A stretch of DNA of 64,000 nucleotides, from the NCBI GenBank assembly GCA_016715795.1, contig JADJXP010000001.1, positions 434,001 to 498,000 on the forward strand, read 5' to 3'. Source of the DNA: Chloracidobacterium sp. Its GTDB lineage: Bacteria > Acidobacteriota > Blastocatellia > Pyrinomonadales > Pyrinomonadaceae. Below the pieces are notes generated by a model. That model saw only the letters and a list, made by a program, of their open reading frames with translations. It had not been told where the DNA came from and made no database searches. Each line of letters starts with the position of its first letter. Position 1 is the stretch's first letter. This document shows, in pieces, positions 61,037 through 64,000 of the stretch. A program made the translations under genes and the position numbers.

Positions 61037-61133
61037 GTCAGAACCGCCTGCGTAAGCGGGCGGCCAGTTGGTCTCGTTTGCGGGACTTCAAAGGCAACGG
61101 ACTGACCGCCCGCTTACGCAGGCGGTTCTGACT
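61037..61133. repeat. REP/BIME-like inverted repeat, copy C
   Basis: Arms at 61037-61069 and 61100-61133 form a near-perfect inverted pair with a 30-bp spacer. The element fills the gap between ruvB and the CPBP gene, and the right arm includes the last base of the CPBP stop codon. Confidence 0.88.
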
Positions 61134-61893
61134 AGATCAGCCCCTTGTTCCACAGAGCCAAAATATCCATCGAGAACGCCACCGTGCAATGCAATACGAG
61201 GCCGAGCCAGATGGTGCCGTTTCGATAGGATATCCAGCCGAGAAATATTCCGGCGCAGACTGCCGCAAAGGTTTCGGCCATCGGCTTTTGGAAGTGGATC
61301 ATTGTGTAGGGCACGGTCATCGCGAAGATCGAATAGAACCCAAGCGACGGCTTGAGGCTGTGGACCATAAAACCGCGGAAAAAGAATTCGAGGCCGAAGA
61401 ACTGGAGAAAATACACAAGCTCCCAGATAAGCAAGGTCGTCGAGAGGTACGGGGCATTGTCATAAACCTGCAGGAACGGATACTTCGACGAAAAGCCGCT
61501 CGTCAGCGACATCAGATATGTAAGCGGCAGCATCAGGAGAATGCACACCGCGAGCAGCTTCAGGAACCCCGGCTCGATACGATATGCCAAGCCGATCTCG
61601 CTGAGTGGACGCTTCTGAATAAACCGGACGATGACCGCCGGCACAACGAAGTAAAAGAAAACCGAGACCGCGACCCACCAAACCAATGCGTAGAGGTTGT
61701 TATTGGTCGCCTTCACCACCTCGTTACCGATGTGCGAGAGCGGCGTTGCCGAAAGCAGTTTCTGCAGGTACCAGGGGTTCTTTAGATATGAGATACACGT
61801 CAGGCCAACGGCAGCATAGACGAACGCGAAAACTGCGCGGCGATTGAGCTTTGAAATGTCGCTTCGGATGTGGCGGAGAATGTCGAGCATCAC
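61132..61893 (-). CDS. CPBP-family intramembrane protease-like protein
   Basis: The 253-residue protein has about six to seven transmembrane helices. CPBP motifs: motif 1 is L-E-F-F-F-R-G (the usual E-E-x-x-x-R has its second Glu replaced by Phe), motif 2 is P-Y-T-M-I-H-F, motif 3 is L-H-C-T-V-A. The family includes CAAX-type proteases and bacteriocin-immunity proteins; whether this one is catalytic is uncertain with one Glu changed. The start overlaps the ruvA stop by 4 nt (a GTG followed by ATG), so the two are coupled. Confidence 0.85.
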   Translation of the reverse strand: MMLDILRHIRSDISKLNRRAVFAFVYAAVGLTCISYLKNPWYLQKLLSATPLSHIGNEVVKATNNNLYALVWWVAVSVFFYFVVPAVIVRFIQKRPLSEIGLAYRIEPGFLKLLAVCILLMLPLTYLMSLTSGFSSKYPFLQVYDNAPYLSTTLLIWELVYFLQFFGLEFFFRGFMVHSLKPSLGFYSIFAMTVPYTMIHFQKPMAETFAAVCAGIFLGWISYRNGTIWLGLVLHCTVAFSMDILALWNKGLI

Positions 61894-62498
61894 TTCGCCA
61901 ACATCTGCAAGCTTCGACGGAGCAGCTTTTGAACGCTGATCTCTGTGCCTTCTTTCGCGGCTTGATTCAGGGCTTTTTCAGCGGCGTTTCGTTGGTAACC
62001 CAAATTGACTAGGGCGGAGAGTGCGTCATCGAATATCGCATCCTTCGGCAGCGTCGGCCGGGCGTCATCAACCGCTGAGCGTGTGTCGCCTGATAATTCA
62101 CCGACCTTGTCGCGAAGCTCGATCACCAGACGCTCGGCCGTTTTTCGCCCGACGCCGGGAATGCCCGTCAGCCGTGCCAGATCATCCGTGCGAATCGCCA
62201 TCACAATATCATCCGCACTCATGCCGGAGAGCATTGCGATGCCAAGCTTGGCACCGACGCCCTGGACAGAGATGAGTCGCAGGAACAGGTCGCGCTCGCG
62301 AAGCGTCTTAAAACCATACAGTTGAATGGCGTCCTCGCGAACGTGCGTGTAGATACGCAACTGCACGTCCGACCCAGCCTCGCCGAGCTCGTAAAATGTC
62401 GAAAGCGGTATCGAGACCTCGTATCCGACGCCGCTGACATCAATAATTACGGTGCCGGGCTGCTTTTCGAGCAGCTTGCCTGAGAGATAGGCGATCAT
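61890..62498 (-). CDS. ruvA: Holliday junction DNA-binding protein RuvA
   Basis: RuvA binds four-way junctions and loads RuvB. The 202-residue protein has an OB domain (A-Y-L-S-G-K-L, G-V-G-Y-E-V), tandem helix-hairpin-helix motifs (V-Q-G-V-G-A-K-L-G and I-P-G-V-G-R-K-T-A-E-R-L) and the C-terminal three-helix UBA-like domain (L-V-N-L-G-Y). I used the ATG before I-A-Y-L-S-G, because the 7 extra upstream codons are not typical of the family. Confidence 0.95.
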   Translation of the reverse strand: MIAYLSGKLLEKQPGTVIIDVSGVGYEVSIPLSTFYELGEAGSDVQLRIYTHVREDAIQLYGFKTLRERDLFLRLISVQGVGAKLGIAMLSGMSADDIVMAIRTDDLARLTGIPGVGRKTAERLVIELRDKVGELSGDTRSAVDDARPTLPKDAIFDDALSALVNLGYQRNAAEKALNQAAKEGTEISVQKLLRRSLQMLAK

Positions 62499-62670
62499 TG
62501 AGGTTGGATTGTAGAGCAATTAGCGCTCGAGGGCAACGAAACTCTGCGTCGCGGCACCAAACCAGGACGACTTGGCGCTTTGCTCGGATCGGGCGTAATA
62601 TGAAGTTACGATGGCGTGAATCCGATGTTTCACTGCCGACGTACTCAAGAGTCAAGAGGTTTTCAAGATC

Positions 62671-62988
62671 ATGCGTAGTACGGCTTGGATAAAGAGGTTG
62701 ATCCCATTCGTGGCAACCTTCGCAGTGGGTGTTTTTATAGCCAGTTTTTTTGTTGACGTCGGAGCATCCGGTGACCGCTGCCGCCGCGGCAAAAAACGTC
62801 ACGAAATGCAGCGGCTGCGCGTAGAGATCGATGAGCTGCGCAATGAGAACCTTCGGCTTCGAAACAGCTTGGAGAGTGGCCACTCGCATGTGGTCCGCGA
62901 TCTGGAAATGAACCATGAATTTGAAGCGCCGGACTTGGAAGGCCTGTCGGTACCGCCGCCACCGATCGCACCTAAAGACTCAGAATAG
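62671..62988 (+). CDS. Small membrane-anchored coiled-coil protein
   Basis: The 105-residue protein has one N-terminal transmembrane segment (I-P-F-V-A-T-F-A-V-G-V-F-I-A-S-F-F-V, about 11-28), a basic stretch R-C-R-R-G-K-K-R, a coiled coil (about 45-70, L-R-V-E-I-D-E-L-R-N-E-N-L-R-L) and a Pro-rich tail ending P-P-P-P-I-A-P-K-D-S-E. No family recognised. It is divergent from ruvA and lies just upstream of the aldolase; no functional link is evident. Confidence 0.7.
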   Translation: MRSTAWIKRLIPFVATFAVGVFIASFFVDVGASGDRCRRGKKRHEMQRLRVEIDELRNENLRLRNSLESGHSHVVRDLEMNHEFEAPDLEGLSVPPPPIAPKDSE

Positions 62989-63007
62989 ATAAATTTTCTA
63001 CGAAAAG

Positions 63008-63050
63008 ACCACAGATTAACGCCGCCGCGAGGTTTGTGTTAATCTGTGGT
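63008..63050. repeat. ACCACAGATTAAC palindrome before the aldolase gene
   Basis: A 13-bp perfect inverted repeat (63008-63020 with 63038-63050) with a 17-nt loop lies 11 bp before the aldolase ATG and 20 bp after the previous stop. TTCCTGTTTCT follows, so it could also act as a weak terminator. Confidence 0.75.
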
Positions 63051-63061
63051 TTCCTGTTTCT

Positions 63062-63862
63062 ATGGACGAATCCTCGGCGCGAAAACTCATCGTCGAGATC
63101 GGCAAGCTGATGTACGAACGCAGCTATGTCGTCTCGTCTGACGGCAACGTCTCGATACGGTTGGGCGAGAACCTTGTGCTCGCGACGCCCACGATGACTT
63201 GCAAGGGCCGCATGACCGAGGATTGCCTTGCATTGACCGACATGGACGGCGGGCCGCTGTCCGACAAGCGTGCATCGAGCGAGCTTGCGATGCATTTGCT
63301 CATCTACAAGATGCGACCCGACATCAAGGCCGTCTGCCACGCGCATCCGCCGCACGGGACGGCGTTCGCAGTCGCCGGTATCGCCATCGACAAGCCGATC
63401 TTGAGTGAGGTTATATTGACGCTTGGCTGCGTTCCGCTGACCGATTACGGAACACCATCGACAAACGAGCTGACCGAGGCGATGAAGCCATTCGTTGCCC
63501 ATCACAACGCGCTTCTGATGGCCAATCACGGTGCCGTCGCCTACGGCGAGGACCTGTGGCAGGCCTGGGACCGTCTCGAAACTCTCGAACACACCGCGAA
63601 GATCGCGATCCTTGCAAAGGCTCTTGGCGGTGCAAATGATCTGCCTGAGGACGCGATCGAAAAGCTGATCCAGATCCGTGAAAAGGCCGGCTACCTGAAG
63701 GAAAACGCCCGATGCCAAGCCTGCGGGTATCTGCACGACGCCAAGATCGCCTGCGACCTCGACATCAGCTATCCGTCTCAGGGCGGCGCGAACGGCAGGA
63801 AAATTTCGTTCACGCGCGAAGAATTGATAGAACTTTTGAGCCAAGCGGCAAAATTGGGGTAA
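63062..63862 (+). CDS. Class II aldolase/adducin family protein, probably sugar-phosphate aldolase of a microcompartment
   Basis: The 266-residue protein has the class II aldolase site: S-S-D-G-N-V-S near residue 26, E74, H93 and H95 in C-H-A-H-P-P-H-G-T, and H156 in M-A-N-H-G-A-V. Such enzymes (fuculose- or rhamnulose-phosphate aldolase) use Zn2+ to release dihydroxyacetone phosphate and lactaldehyde. After the domain is an extra C-x2-C segment (C-Q-A-C-G-Y, about 219-224) and a short C-terminal amphipathic helix (about 250-266), a layout seen in cargo with encapsulation peptides. A BMC shell gene follows after 44 nt, supporting a microcompartment role. Aldol specificity is not determined. 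Confidence 0.88.
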   Translation: MDESSARKLIVEIGKLMYERSYVVSSDGNVSIRLGENLVLATPTMTCKGRMTEDCLALTDMDGGPLSDKRASSELAMHLLIYKMRPDIKAVCHAHPPHGTAFAVAGIAIDKPILSEVILTLGCVPLTDYGTPSTNELTEAMKPFVAHHNALLMANHGAVAYGEDLWQAWDRLETLEHTAKIAILAKALGGANDLPEDAIEKLIQIREKAGYLKENARCQACGYLHDAKIACDLDISYPSQGGANGRKISFTREELIELLSQAAKLG

Positions 63863-63906
63863 ACTAGCAAAGCTTTTTCAGTCAGATCGAACCAGGAGCA
63901 AACTCA

Positions 63907-64000
<94 letters not shown>

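Noticed and set aside
62440..62916. Minus-strand frame of 158 residues overlapping the ruvA start and the small anchored protein
   Set aside because: It has no family features, overlaps the ruvA N-terminus in another frame and is antisense to a better candidate with a membrane segment and coiled coil.
62972..63844. Long minus-strand frame opposite the class II aldolase
   Set aside because: The plus strand has a clear aldolase with catalytic residues. The long antisense frame is a by-product of GC-rich codon usage.

Overview
The window looks like a chromosomal segment of an Acidobacteriota bacterium, most likely class Blastocatellia (Pyrinomonadaceae-like). This is inferred, not measured. It rests on a giant Oar-type TonB-dependent receptor with a carboxypeptidase-regulatory-like N-terminus, huge secreted beta-helix proteins with Thr-Pro linkers and cohesin-like domains, CarD, YceH, many genes without a Shine-Dalgarno (SD) sequence, and moderately high GC by eye. 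I see no rRNA, tRNA, CRISPR array, prophage or intact insertion sequence.

Layout. 1-8.6 kb: two very large secreted modular proteins, the first cut by the left edge. 8.6-18.3 kb: selA, serC, a TPR protein, a GNAT acetyltransferase, yceH, an RNase D-like exonuclease, a hotdog thioesterase, cstA with a lipoprotein, and a DUF4870-like membrane protein. 18.4-24.3 kb: a leftward housekeeping run read as pyrE-ASCH-truA-DUF952-uppS-cdsA-(broken small ORF)-aspS, with several 4-nt overlaps. 24.3-28.4 kb: a DnaQ-like exonuclease overlapping queF, a frameshifted four-helix-bundle (23S IVP-type) gene between inverted AT-rich repeats, carD, a frameshifted sixA and a lytic transglycosylase. 28.5-37.1 kb: an MgtE_N/CBS protein, two thioredoxin-fold proteins, purL, hemW, tryptophan 2,3-dioxygenase, a cold-shock gene with a long leader, and a zinc-ribbon/PH protein. 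37.2-52.0 kb: a Wzc-type tyrosine kinase, a 1242-residue NfnAB-like flavoprotein fusion, an asparaginase, recN, an M14 carboxypeptidase, a glycosyltransferase and the TonB-dependent receptor. 52.5-57 kb: a PilZ-like protein, a large unrecognised secreted protein and a divergent polyferredoxin-TPR membrane protein. 57-59.8 kb: an ATP-dependent polynucleotide ligase translationally coupled to one uncharacterised protein, with a second just upstream. 60-62.5 kb: ruvA, a CPBP-family membrane protein and ruvB. 62.7-64 kb: a small anchored coiled-coil protein, a class II aldolase, and the first 31 codons of a bacterial microcompartment (BMC) shell protein that runs off the right edge.

Two themes stand out. 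First, at least eight intergenic palindromic or dispersed repeats, of several families, lie close against stop codons. In four genes (the RNase D-like exonuclease, aspS, uppS, queF) the repeat supplies the last residues and the stop. Second, the right edge appears to enter a BMC locus of the fucose/rhamnose aldolase type, and the aldolase carries a C-terminal amphipathic helix like an encapsulation peptide. The ligase operon is the best candidate for an undescribed system lying wholly inside the window. Three small genes between 20.3 and 27.1 kb are each broken by what looks like a one-base indel, which could be real decay or assembly error.
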